From positions 20,309,359-20,373,358 of the forward strand of contig JALGPY010000008.1 of the NCBI GenBank assembly GCA_023055425.1: a DNA stretch of 64,000 nucleotides, in the 5' to 3' direction. This DNA is from Linanthus parryae (taxonomy: Eukaryota; Streptophyta; Magnoliopsida; Ericales; Polemoniaceae). A program made the translations under genes and the position numbers. Shown here one piece after another: positions 1 to 13,800 of the stretch (within the stretch, counting starts at the first letter, position 1; each line of letters starts with the position of its first letter). The notes below the pieces were generated by a model, which was not told the DNA's origin, did no database searches, and saw only the letters and a program-made list of their open reading frames with translations.

Positions 1-443
1 TCTTCATTTTAGATTTCATAAAAGTAATAATGATAATTAGACTTGAGGTGAAAAATAGATGCACCATAATGGAGAGCAGCACAGAGTAACTTATAAGCTT
101 TGATATTGAGGCTTTCTTCCTATTTGTTCCTGTGATTTCTGTCACAGAATTTAGATGGGATTTGGCATTAGTAGCTTAGGATGTAAATATCACCCCTCTT
201 TTGTTTGTCCAATGAATCTGTTTACTCTGCTATGTCAAACAAACTTAAGTGACATGTGTGGTACTTACCTTGTAGATACTTATTGGCCAAGAAATGTAAT
301 TAGCTCTATAGTACTTTTTAGGTACTTGTTAGCCAAGAAATTTTCTTACGCGATAGCTATAAACTTGTAGACTTGATTCCTAATATCTATAAACTTCTAC
401 ATAAATGTATGCTTGAGATGTTTTAATGTAGTTCTCGCTGTAG

Positions 444-3526
<3,083 letters not shown>

Positions 3527-4136
3527 GAAGAGGAGGATAATTTAGGTTCCGTGATAATTTTGAGTAATCTCTTTTGATGATTTGGTTGTTATCGTTATGT
3601 ATTTGCTGTTATTTATTTGCAGGGTTGAGAGGTATTTTTATTTTTTTTGGAATTTGTTGACATATATGAAGTGTACAGATGTTGCTGTAACTGATTCTAA
3701 TGGTTGCACAACTTTTTTTCCCTTGCCACTTTCAAGTTAGTTGTTTAGTTGACGAACGTTAAACTACAAGTATTTTTTTGCAGTTTATTTGCTTTGTATA
3801 GCAGTTATGGGACTATCAATTCTTAACATTTTTTTTATTACTATTAAACCTTCTTGCATTTGTCCTTAACCAGTGGGTTGAGTTGTGTAATGCCATTGAG
3901 ACAATTGCTATTTTTGAACACGCAATGATGAGTATCGATTTTTCTGTTGTGGTTCTTTGAATGATGAACTCTTTTGATGTTGAGATCAAGGGACAGGACT
4001 CTTTATGAACTTTCAATTGTCTTTGATATAGACGCGTAAAGTATTTTTTTGAGAAGTAAATAAGTTGGTTCAACCATTATGTGTAAATGAACTTGAATTG
4101 TTGAGTTAGACTTCACAAAACCTCATTCTTTTTATG
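3527..4136 (+). other. LCB2 3' UTR and downstream flank
   Basis: AT-rich sequence follows the LCB2 stop and contains no convincing ORF. The 3' end of the transcript probably lies within the first few hundred bases, but no single polyadenylation signal stands out. I see nothing else here. Confidence 0.5.
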
Positions 4137-4545
4137 TTAAATTGTAACGGACAAGTAGTGGAGTTGGCGAGAGTTGCGGCAGTTTGTGGTTTTTGAGCAG
4201 CATGAGAGGTAGTAGTAGAGCAGTGAGGGTGGTCGTGGTTGAGGCAGTGGGCACGGGCAATAGACGGCCACGGGAGTGAGGGTTGTGCTGGTGATGAAAG
4301 TTGGCGGCAATGGTAGGGGCGGCGGTGGCGGCGCTTGGTGGTTGAATTGTTTAGTAGGCGTTGCTCTCAGGCTCCTTCCCTCCGAAAAAAGTGGCTTACG
4401 GATTTTAGATTGGCAAGTCCATTTTACAACATTTGAGTGAAAACATGCGGTGAAATAGTTTTCGAGACAAATTGCGAACCAAACACCTAAAAAGATAACA
4501 GATAACATTCTACATGAAAATATTTTGCCACAAAAGAAACAAGGT
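4137..4545. repeat. Diverged relative of the intronic Tourist-like MITE
   Basis: The stretch around 4385-4535 (including GAGTGAAAACATG, then GAGACAAATTGCGAACCAAACACC, then a second AAAACATT/TGAAAATATT block) matches the right half of the MITE at 2031-2453 in the same order. The left half is G-rich in both. Ends are too eroded to define. The 200-codon reading frame on the minus strand is low-complexity and is not considered a gene. Confidence 0.5.
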
Positions 4546-6310
4546 TGATTCTTATTTTCTCTCTCTAAACATTTTCCTCCCAAGAAAACCCTAGCAGTTC
4601 CCTTCCCTTCCCTAGCGGCGACTCCTCCACGGGGCTGCAGCCGGTCCTCCTCTCCCCTATTTGCGAAGCGGTATCCGCCTCCTCTAGCCTCCTGCTCCCC
4701 GCCGGAACTTCCCAGGGCATTCTCCTGTCCGGTTCTCATCGACTCAGGTGCGCCGTCGGGCTTCCCCTCTTTGATTGATTTCCCCCCTCATTGCGAGACA
4801 AGGGGATTCCATTGTTCATTTCAACTACCCACCGCCCCTTTTCATCTCAGCCGTCCCTACCAGCCATGACATCACCACTATCTCAGGCCGCCATTCTGTC
4901 CACCGCCGCAGTTTCGGCGCCAGATCTACAGGTTTATCCTCCTATGCTCCGTCCTACTCGCTCCCGCCGGCGTCACCACCCTCTCCGGCTCTCCCATCCC
5001 TCCTCTTCACCTCCACAGGTCACCGTGGGACTCATCGCTACATCCTTCAAAGGTCCTCGTCTCTTCTCCCCCTCCCCATCCCCCTCCCCTCGGTTTTGCT
5101 CGCCGGTTTGGGGAGAAGAACAGTCCTCTTTGACCAGTGTAGCTTTCGTTTCCCTTCCCCCTCCCCCATGTAGTTGTTTCCATTGAGGAGGATGTCCTGC
5201 CGCTGCCAACCGCCATTCATGCCGCCTCGTCCATCCTCGAGCAGTTCTGTTGCAGCCACCAGGAGCATTAGGGTTCACTTGCTGGATTTGGGCCGTTTTT
5301 CTTGACCTTTGTTTTGTTTTGGTTCTGAGTGTTAGGTTTTGTGGTCTTTTGGGCTGTTTCTTTTGGGCTTTTTGTCAAGTGGATATAGGAGGCTCTTGAT
5401 GTCAATTGGTCTTTTTCTTTATTTTTGAAATTTGTTTTGTGGGAGCCATTGAGCATTGTCCACTAAGCAAGGTTTTCAAACTCGTGGGTCAGTATAAACC
5501 CGTAGAGGGTGGGTAGACTCGACTCGTGACCCGTGACTCGCCCGGGTCATGTTTTACTTCAAATCTTTATTTTTTTTTTTACGTACACATGACTTTTCAC
5601 ATATGAGAAGTTGAATTTTTCGAATCTTTGATGATTTAATGCTACATTTGTCTTATGTGTATAAAATTATCTCAATGCTACAAACTTTAAATTAAAAGTT
5701 TTAGAATCAAGCCCAATTTATCTATTTATTTGTTATAGTTTTTCGTCGCATCGAGTCACTTATTTAAAGTAAGGGTGTAACTAAAATTTACAAAGCTAAA
5801 TTATGTATACGAAATCTTAAATAAATCCCTCAAAAAATGAAAAAGAAACTTGTATGAAATCTTAATAAGTGTGGTCCGTTTAATTTTTACACAGTCATCG
5901 GTGTGGTTGATTTGATATTGGTCGTTATAATTTATTTTTTAATCTTGCGATAATTCAAATGGTTCACCAGTGTTTGAAGGTGGGTGACTACATACCCCAT
6001 TATTTTCGTGCACTGAAAGATCAAAAACCTAATAAAGACATACGATTTTCACAATGAGCTGACTCGGTAAACCCACGGGTCAACTTGCGGGTCTACGGTT
6101 TTGACGGGTTCGCACGGGTTTGTCAGCCGACGGGTTTTCAAGCGGGTCAACCCGATTGCTCATGTAGACTCGTAAACTCGTTAAACCCACGGGTTTGAAA
6201 ACCACTAGGTGTCTAGTTGCATTTAAGGCATTTGGCTTGTTTGTAGGTCTTCCGGTTGTTTCTCTTTGTAATCATTTTTATTATTAATGAAATCTTTCGT
6301 TAAAAAAAAC
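4546..6310 (+). mobile_element. Probable non-autonomous non-LTR retroposon, interrupted by a nested element
   Basis: The left part (about 4546-5270) is C/T-rich and resembles a 5' UTR, and the right end (about 6204-6310) is TAATGAAATCTTTCGTTA followed by an A run, a typical plant LINE or retroposon 3' terminus. No reverse transcriptase is present between them. The overlapping 100-130 codon frames at 4775-5278 are low-complexity proline/serine readings in several frames and are not considered genes. An alternative is an old processed transcript. I found no target-site duplication. Confidence 0.4.
5471..6203. mobile_element. Non-autonomous terminal-inverted-repeat DNA transposon
   Basis: The left end GGTTTTCAAACTCGTGGGT and the right end ACCCACGGGTTTGAAAACC form an almost perfect 19-bp inverted repeat. 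Subterminal ACCCG/CGGGT motifs are repeated inside both ends. It interrupts the retroposon at 4546-6310, with a possible imperfect target duplication around CCACTA on each side. No ORF is present. The design (GGTTTT-AAAC ends with repeated short subterminal motifs) resembles the element in the 21.7-37.4 kb array. Confidence 0.6.
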
Positions 6311-6919
6311 TGCCACTAATCAGCTAGACTTTAATGGTTCCTTTCATCGGCCATGGCAACACGGAAATCATCGCGATGTTTTGGCAATTCGACATGGTTT
6401 TGTGCCATCAATTTGGCTTTTTCCCAGTCTCATTTACTATATTTGGTAACATATTGTGTAAATCCCTAGCAAACAGCTGATCAAAATGAGGATCCCACTT
6501 ACACCTTGGACAGTGACAAGAAAATTCTGATGAACTACCTACATGAGTAGGCCATATGTGTAACTCAGGAAAATTGAGTTCAAGCTTTTAAACCCACAAC
6601 TCTAAAACACTACTCATTACAACATATCACTGGGTCCATCAACATTTTACCACTTCAACCTGGGTAGTTTCTTGACACCTGAAAAAGCTTCTACTTTCTC
6701 CATGTTCATAATAACATCTGCGGCAACGCCGTCATGATCTACTTAAACTGCCTTTGACACAAAATGAAGCAGCATCCTGCACTACCGACTTCGTCCCCTG
6801 CAAACATGGATCAATAATGCATGTGCAACAATCACAACATGCCATACAACCACGAGGCCAAAATGAGGATGATAACACCATGAAATGATCAAACAATTAT
6901 AGAGTTGAGTGTTATTAGC
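6311..6919. other. Intergenic, nothing recognised
   Basis: AT-rich sequence with no sustained ORF and no recognised repeat. Confidence 0.5.
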
Positions 6920-7575
6920 AGCATATCAACTAGGGAGCAGAGCTCCACACAAGCCCAAACATGGCTTGCTCACACTTGGTCATGCCAGTCCCAGTATACA
7001 TGGATCCTAAAACTTCACCAGACAGTCATTTTGAACAGTGAAGAAGAAAGCGTGCAAAGTAACGCGAGAAGAATTAACTATTAGTAGTAAAATGGAATGC
7101 ATGCAGCAAAGAGACAGCGAGACTTTAAAACTGAAAATCATATGAATTTGGAGACCATCACGTTCAGCTAGCCATGTTCTTTCCATCATGCTCGGGTCCA
7201 GAACTCCATAAATCACATCAAATACAAAAGAAACTCTAAGAAAAAATCTCAAAACCTATCAAATATTAGGTCCATAGAGACCTAATATTTGATATTAGGT
7301 CCATAGAATGCCTAATATTAGGTCCGTCCATGGTTGATGTCATGTTGACTACTTCAAGCAATCACAATAGAAATCAAGAAAGAAAAATATGTTGCAAATA
7401 TGACAATACTGTTCAGGCATATGGAGGTTCATCAAAGATCCAGAATCATAGAAACGGCTGACTCATTCCCTAATCTCACCCATGATGATCCATAGTAGTT
7501 CTATTTAGTAACTTGATGTACAGAGACGATAAGAAATGTAAAAATTCCTTCATTTGAATGGGGTATATGTTTTGC
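6920..7575. repeat. Local duplication, copy A
   Basis: Copy A aligns by eye with copy B (8190-9292). Shared landmarks in the same order are GGAGCAGAG then CCACACAAGCCC, CATGCCAGTC, GTGAAGAAG/TTGAAGAAG, GAATTTGGAGAC, CATCCATCATGCT-type words and CAGAATCATA. The copies are clearly diverged, so the duplication is old. No protein frame is conserved between copies. Confidence 0.6.
7260..7291. repeat. Perfect hairpin, 13-bp arms
   Basis: CAAATATTAGGTC and its exact reverse complement GACCTAATATTTG are separated by six bases. Further copies of the ATATTAGGTCC word follow to about 7325. Function unknown. Confidence 0.75.
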
Positions 7576-7779
7576 ACAAATAGAGCCCCGCGCAGAATCA
7601 ACACCATCAATTTTGTCCCCTGCATATACACACCAATGAAGCAGGCGTAACATTCATAAATCATAACCCTAGCAGTACCTAACATCAACCTTCTTGGTCC
7701 ACGACCACAAGTTGGAAGTGGAGACATGTTGATAATACATAAGCCTAGTCTCCTTCAGGCAAAATCACTTGATGTAGAG

Positions 7780-8104
7780 TAAAAGACTTTCTACCCCCTC
7801 AAGTTTGACACAAAGACACTTTCACCCCTTCGCGTTTGGGGAAGGACACTTTCCCCCTTCAGTGTGCCAAATTTGACGACACCACCACTCCCTAATTGCA
7901 ACGCATTAATTGGGGTGGCGGCCGTAGCTGATAGTAGTTTTGGGGACAAATTTACCGTCTTAGTATGGAATGACACAATCAGGAAGTATCAGTGTCCTGA
8001 AATTTGGCACAATGAAGGGCTGAAAGCCTGAAAGTGTCGTTTCCTAAACTGGAAGGGGTGAAAGTGTCTTTGCGTCCAACCTGAGGGGGTGAAAGTGTCT
8101 TTTA
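7780..8104. mobile_element. Foldback MITE with long terminal inverted repeats
   Basis: The element begins TAAAAGAC and ends GTCTTTTA. Roughly the first and last 90 bases are imperfect inverted copies of each other, built from repeated blocks such as GACACTTTCACCCC. The loop region (about 7880-8010) shows no ORF that continues through both arms. It lies between local duplication copies A and B. I could not define a target-site duplication. Confidence 0.65.
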
Positions 8105-8273
8105 CCCAAATAGGTATAACACCAGGAAATCCTAAAAAAAAAAAAAAAAAACGTGGACTGCAGCTAACTGGAACAAATAGTCTAAGCCTCTTAGCATAGC
8201 AACCACGGAGCAGAGTCCCACACAAGCCCCAACTCCACTCACAAGTCACAACATACATGGCCATGCCAGTCAT

Positions 8274-8700
8274 CAGGGGCGGACCTATGTAGGGGCAAGG
8301 GGGGTCAGTTGCCCCCGGAAATTTGAAAATTTCTACTAGTACCCCTAGTTTTATAGATTTTTTATGAGTAACCCGAAAGGAATATAGAATTTTGCACCCC
8401 CCCCCCCCCCCCTAAAATTTCAAACTGCCCAGTTGTCCAAGTGGTTAGTTGTTGTAGTTGGCAAATCCCACTACACAGGTTCGATTCTCCTCCTAGTCAA
8501 CTTTTTTTTTTCATTCTTTTTTTCCCAATTTACCATTTACAATTAGAAACTCATTGTCTCCTCGAAAAAAAAGTACAATTTGTGACTTGTGAGTATTGTG
8601 TTCATTATTAATTTGATGTTTGTGTGTATAATTGGTTATGAAATATAACGACATTTGACTGTTGACTTTGACTTTTAACTTTGACTTTTGACTTCTCGAA
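8274..8700 (+). mobile_element. hAT-like non-autonomous element carrying a tRNA-like module
   Basis: The left end starts CAGGGGCGGACCTATG and continues with GGGGCAAGGGG and a cluster of C-rich blocks. This is the terminal pattern of a widespread plant hAT family. The right end is not sharply defined; homology to duplication copy A resumes near 8702. There is no transposase, so it is a deletion derivative. The interior holds a tRNA-like segment (8434-8511). Confidence 0.5.
8434..8511 (+). other. tRNA-like Pol III module (box A, box B, T run)
   Basis: TGTCCAAGTGG (8434-8444) fits the box A consensus, AGGTTCGATTC (about 8478-8488) fits box B, and ten T residues follow at 8502-8511 as a Pol III terminator would. 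No complete cloverleaf with an anticodon arm could be drawn, so this is a tRNA-derived or SINE-like relic rather than a tRNA gene. Confidence 0.45.
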
Positions 8701-9259
8701 TCTTCGCCAGAAAGTCAATTTGAACATTGAAGAAGCTTATGCAGGAGTTGTCAAAGTAAATGACACGCCAAAAGTATTTCTAACAAGTAAAATCAAATGC
8801 AAGACATAGAGACACGAGATATTAAAACTGAACATCATACTATGAATTTGGAGACATCAAATTCAACTAGCCAAGTTTCATCCATCATGCTGAAGTTCAG
8901 AAGTCCATAAAAGCACTCCAATACAATTTCTTAATTCAATCAATTAAAGCTCCAAATTTTGAGATACCCTTTATTTTGTGTTGTTTCTCATTACTTCAAG
9001 CAATCATATTGGAAAAGAAAATGCAAGTATGGTGATATTCTTAATTCTCGGAGGCATATAGAAGTTCATTACAGAATCCAGAATCATAAAAACAGTGGAC
9101 TCATTCCTTGATCCCACTCCAAATGAACCATAATTTATTTACTATTTAGTATTTACTAACATGACATACAGATAATAATAAAAGAAAGAGAAAAAAATGC
9201 AAAATATCCTTCATTTGCTTCACCTATATTACACAGAACTCTTCATCTTCAGATTTTAT

Positions 9260-9292
9260 AATCCTAACAAATTGAAATAATTTGTTAGGATT
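9260..9292. repeat. Perfect hairpin, 14-bp arms (first copy)
   Basis: AATCCTAACAAATT, then GAAAT, then the exact reverse complement AATTTGTTAGGATT. The same hairpin recurs at 9539-9571 at the end of copy C. Confidence 0.8.
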
Positions 9293-9571
9293 ATTTCAGA
9301 ATCGGTGATATTCTTAATTCTCGGAGGCATATAGAAGTTCATTACAGAATCCAGAATCATAAAAACACTGGACTCATTCCTTGATCCCACTCCAAATGAA
9401 CCATAGTTTACTCACTACTGGTATTTAGTATTTACTAACACGACATACAGATAATAATAAAAGAAAGAGAAAAAAATGCAAAATATCCTTCATTTGCTTC
9501 ACCTATATTACACAGAACTCTTCATCTTCAGATTTTATAATCCTAACAAATTGAAATAATTTGTTAGGATT
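9293..9571. repeat. Local duplication, copy C
   Basis: About 270 bp directly repeating the right part of copy B (from GTGATATTCTTAATTCTCGG through the hairpin AATCCTAACAAATT). By eye the two are nearly identical, with a few substitutions and a short insertion near 9416. This is a much younger duplication than A versus B. Confidence 0.8.
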
Positions 9572-9795
9572 ATGTTTTCCTTTCCTAGAAAAAATTACGG
9601 TTCCAAAAAAAATTACGGTTCCAAGAATAAACTAAGGATGCGTTTGGAAACCCAAATTTGGATTGTGATTTCAGTCACATTTCAAATACTCGGATTTGAA
9701 ATTTTCCAGAGCTTAAAATCTTCTGTCTGAGTGACATTATACTGCAATCTTTAAATTAGAAAACTAATTCCCACACCATCCTTTACTATGATATA

Positions 9796-10055
9796 CTAAA
9801 TCCGTTTCGTTACCTTCTTCCGACTTTGACTTTTCCACCCGTAACCATGCCGCTTTGACCCAGAGATTTGTATAGAAAAACAATGCAATCTTTTAGTAAT
9901 GTTTTCATGGTGTTTTAGTGTAAAGTTTTCTCTACAATACCATAAAAAGATTACCAAATTATTTCATTGTTTTGCTAATCAAATCACTGGGTCAAAGTGA
10001 CCCGGTGAACAGTGGTAAAAGTCAAAGTAGGAAAAAGCTGGCGGAACGGAGGTAG
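9796..10055. mobile_element. Stowaway-like MITE
   Basis: Flanked by TA on both sides. Its ends CTAAATCCGTTTC and GGAACGGAGGTAG are inverted relatives, and a GACTTTGACTTTT/AAAAGTCAAAG pair lies just inside, so most of the element can fold on itself. It is the same family as the MITE inside each unit of the 21.6-37 kb array, including the internal GACCC(G/A)G and CGGGTCA-type words. Confidence 0.7.
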
Positions 10056-10459
10056 TAGTCCAAAAATCTTATACTATTATCTCCCAACCCAACTTCTTCC
10101 AACCAACACCAACACTGTACTCGCCGCCGTCACCACCCAACAACATTCAGTCACCAACTTTCGTAGTTCAGAAATCAGAAAAAATGAGATCCAGGTCCAA
10201 GGTTTGCCGCTGCCGCTAATCTGGTTGGATCTATGGCTTCCAATAATAATTTTAAAAGATCAAAGGGGAGAGAGAGAAAGGTGATAATCTGCGAGGATAA
10301 GAACAGGACCACGCAGTCTCACAGTTGTCGGCTGAACTGAAATGACCAGGTAGGAGAGGGTATTCAAAATCCCTGGTTTAATGCGAGCGAAATCAGACCT
10401 TGAAGTTGGCCGAACAAATCACCGATGTTCATTTGCATCCAAAACAATTGATATATGGT

Positions 10460-10500
10460 CCCCCCCCCCCCCCCCCTCCACACACACACACAAACACACA
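10460..10500. repeat. Poly-C tract followed by CA-rich microsatellite
   Basis: A C run starting near 10460 runs into CA repeats ending near 10500. A simple-sequence tract with no coding meaning. Confidence 0.8.
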
Positions 10501-10845
10501 AAAAAAAATCCAAACCCAAAATCAAGGTGAACCCAAACAGATCATATGGGTAGTGTTCTTTTTCCTCACAAAAATTGTCCTCACGTTGTCTTCAGGAGGT
10601 GTGAGACTTGCTGCAGCAGAATAGTTTCTGCTTTAGATCACATAACCTCCTTGAAAACAATCGAAAAACTAATCTCTGGTCCCTCAAATCCAAATCCAAG
10701 CCTGAAATCCAGGTGCATCCAAACAGACCCAAAAGGTAGTTCTTTTCCTCAAAAAAATTGTATTCACACACTTACAGGTCATGAGGTGTGAGACTTGCTG
10801 CAGCAGAACAGTTTCTGCTTCAGATCACAAAACCTCTTTGACTTG
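10500..10845. repeat. Diverged tandem pair, ~170 bp each
   Basis: Copy 1 (about 10500-10655) and copy 2 (about 10680-10845) share in order AATCAAGGTG/AATCCAGGTG, CCAAACAGA, TTCCTCA, GGTGTGAGACTTGCTGCAGC, AGTTTCTGCTT and AGATCACA. No protein frame is conserved between them. Confidence 0.7.
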
Positions 10846-11029
10846 AGAAAATCTCTGGGCCATCAACCTTAGAGTGAACTTCAAACAGTAACTACCTATG
10901 CCACTCTTAGGCACACCCTACAGCAAGTTTAGGTTAGCAACATTGCCCCATACGTTGCAGCAGATAGAAGGAAATAATTAACCAAGTCAGATTGAAGACA
11001 ACTAAATGCTTACAAGTAACCACTAACTA

Positions 11030-11660
11030 GACAACCATCTGAACACTTTGATCCTCCAAATGACAAAAATCACAAATGTGTAACATGGCAAGGGAAACCC
11101 AGTTGTGCAATGGTACACTGATTTCCATTGATGGTAGCACCGGGCATCTATTTCTCAAAAAAATAAAAAAAATAAAAAAACGGGCATTTTTTCCGCGAAT
11201 GTTATGAAATTCCCAAGGTTATGAAATTCATCTTTGATCCTCCAAAGGTTATGAAATTCCAACTGCCAAGCTTAAAAGAGATGCTTTGTCCAAGCACGAA
11301 TCAAATGAGAACACGAACAATTACTACAACTCAAATATGATTCTCATTTCTAAGTCACCAAGATATCTTGAGAGCATGTGAACGAACATTCAGCTAATAC
11401 AAGGTCCACTTCCTTGCCTGTAACTATGACACACCCGCCTCCAAAATATACAGGGTGTTATCTAGAGCTACTAAACAAGTTATACATATACAAAATAAGT
11501 GGAACTGCAATAGAATCAAAATGTATTAAAAAAAGCGATTGAGAACATGTAAGCACTATCCCATAGCAAAAGGACTAGGGTTTCGGGAGATTACAATCAA
11601 CGCTGGAAAAAGTGTAGTAAAGTTCTTCCAGCATCTGAAATAGCTTATGCAAAGTTCGAT
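11030..11660. repeat. Duplicated copy of the SAM-gene 3' flank
   Basis: The part from about 11255 to 11640 matches 13390-13790, the sequence just downstream of the SAM-domain gene, in the same order and orientation. Landmarks are AACTGCCAAGCTTAA/AACTGACAAGCTTAA, AATCAAATG, CAAGATATCTTGAGAGCATG, ATCAAAATGTATTAA and GAGATTACAAT. The leading part (11030-11140) instead matches 12190-12310. No SAM coding sequence accompanies it. Confidence 0.65.
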
Positions 11661-12189
11661 TATATCTAAAACATAGTTATCATAATCTTAAGATTCAAGA
11701 TTCATATCCTATGATTCGATTTGATTCACACATGGAATGTTGTGAATCCCTCGGTGAGTCGTTAATGGTCAAAAAATTATCTGAATCCCCATTTTGAATA
11801 TTCTCTATCTTACCTTCCAATATGCATGTTTCTATTGGAGTCCAAATTTTCACAAATTCTTTTATATTTTCCATAAAGTATCTATTTGCATTATCTCTTG
11901 GAGATGCCGTAAGAGCTAGCTAGAAAGCAGGGAGGCAAATTCTATGTGTCTATCTCTCTCCTCCTTTTGCAGTTTAATTATTTCACAAAATTACTCCATA
12001 ACAATGAAATCATAAAAATGCATTGCACTATTGGAGTTGGTAATAAAAAAATCATGATACGTTAAGTCTAAAATAGTTAAAAATTGCATATTTTTATGTT
12101 CTACAGATGCCCTTCTGTCACTCATTACCATGGCTCAGTAGTTCCCGTCTTCTGTCGCATCAACTCATTATGCAAATTGACTTCAATTA

Positions 12190-12310
12190 GACAACCATCT
12201 GAACACTTTAATCCTCCGAAATGACAAAAATCACAGCTGTGCATCATATCAAGGGAAACCTAGTTGTACGGTGGGTCGGTGGCACACTGATTTCCATCAA
12301 TGTCAACAAC
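12190..12310. repeat. Second copy of the 11.03-11.14 kb segment
   Basis: TTAGACAACCATCTGAACAC, ATGACAAAAATCACA, AAGGGAAACC and CACTGATTTCCAT occur in the same order here and at 11030-11140. The copies are diverged. Confidence 0.65.
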
Positions 12311-13389
12311 TTTCTAATCTGACAATGTTTTGTGATGTAGATTATTAACACCGGTCAACAGTAACTGTTTTTTGGTGACTTTAACTCTCTCTCAAAGAAT
12401 GGTCCTATAATACTTCACTAATCGCGTACTGTTCGGACTATTACACTTATTCCTTCTCCTCAAGTCTCAGCCGTTGGATCTATCTTAGATCTCAGAGCTA
12501 CTACAATGCAATCGCCTAGAGTGTGATATTTGGCTTCATTGATATCCATGCATATGCAAAGGAATAGCCATCTACAGACAAGTATTCATCATTTTGTTTT
12601 CTTTTGTTTTCACGAGACTGATTTTGATTATTTTTATTTCAGATTTGTGTGTCTGGAAGCAGGGGTGTTGTTTATCATTTACTTGACTACTACATACATA
12701 TCCTCGATTAAAGAATTTCAGGATACTGTTCTTTTTCCCTTTTTCTTTCGGTTCTTAAGGTCACAATGACTCTTGAAACGGATAAATTGTTTGTCAGTTG
12801 CTTGACTTACAACCAAGTTTCCAGCTTTTCAGGACGTCGTTCTTTTTAACCTTTGCTTTTGGGCCTCTAAGGTCACAAAGGTTCCTGAAGCCAGGGAAAT
12901 TTTCTATCAATTGCTTGACTTACTAGAAATATATACTATACACATGGTTTTAGGACTTTTTCTTTGCTTTTGGGCCCCTTTGGTCACAATATTTGACATT
13001 TGTTCACATGTTGTAGCTCTTTCTTTATCTAATTAAACAACAACACAAGTTAATGAGGTTCTCTCTTTATCAAGCTTCGTCTCCTTTAACATCTTATTTT
13101 TCTTAGAAACAACATACAGTAGCTTCTACTGATTGAAACTGGGAGAAATGGAACATATTGATAGCCCCACAGCAATGCCGCTAGTAGGCATAAACAAGTG
13201 AAAAGGACAATTTGCCACTAACTTCATTACACTGCAAGCCAAAGCTAACTACAAAACAGTTAGTCCTCACAAACTCATATAGTTATGGTATCTTGCAATA
13301 CTCATCAACCAATCTTTAACAACCTTGCTTAGATATGAAAGAGCCAAATAAAATTTCTTAGATTTTTACTGGTGCATCGAAGTTATGAA
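12311..13389. other. Non-coding, nothing recognised
   Basis: AT-rich sequence with no sustained ORF. The words GGTCACAA and TTGCTTGACTTAC recur between about 12760 and 12990 in a loose direct-repeat pattern. No function is evident. Confidence 0.4.
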
Positions 13390-13800
13390 CATTTTCCAAC
13401 TGACAAGCTTAACAAATATGTTTTGTGCCCCCCAAGATGAAATGAAAAACTCAAAAGTGCCAAGCAAGAATCAAATGCGAACAAGATCAACTACTACAAC
13501 TCAAACATGGTTCGAAATTTCATTGACCAAGATATCTTGAGAGCATGTGCTAATACAAGGTCTACTTACTCGAATGTAACTATAACCCCCACCTTGAAAA
13601 TATAAAAGGGTGTTCTATAGAACTACTAAACGAGTTTTTCATCTACAAAAGAACTGCCATGAGATCAAAATGTATTAACGCACGATAAAGAACATGTAAG
13701 CACTATTCCATTGCAAAAGTATGAAAGGTTTGGAGAGATTACAATTAAAGCTGGAAGCAATGCAGTACAGATGTTCCATCGTTCATTACCGTCGGCTTCT
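13390..13800 (-). other. Probable 3' UTR and flank of the SAM-domain gene
   Basis: This lies directly downstream (minus strand) of the SAM-gene stop codon. It is non-coding, and its sequence is duplicated at about 11255-11640. I could not fix the polyadenylation site. Confidence 0.45.

Larger units (their letters stand above)
8190..9292. repeat. Local duplication, copy B (interrupted by a hAT-like element)
   Basis: It matches copy A on both sides of the insertion at 8274-8700. Its 3' part (about 9029-9292) is repeated again as copy C immediately downstream. It ends in the hairpin at 9260-9292. Confidence 0.6.

Noticed and set aside
147..370. Additional LCB2 exon upstream of 444
   Set aside because: A CAG at about 146 looks like an acceptor, but the following codons do not match LCB2. 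The exon at 444 begins where the conserved sequence resumes, so the preceding exon must lie outside the window.
4137..4739. 200-codon minus-strand ORF
   Set aside because: It crosses an old MITE remnant and a pyrimidine-rich tract and has proline-run low complexity.
4775..5278. Overlapping 100-132 codon frames on both strands
   Set aside because: Low-complexity Pro/Ser or Gly/Arg readings of a C/T-rich tract in several frames at once; no family resemblance.
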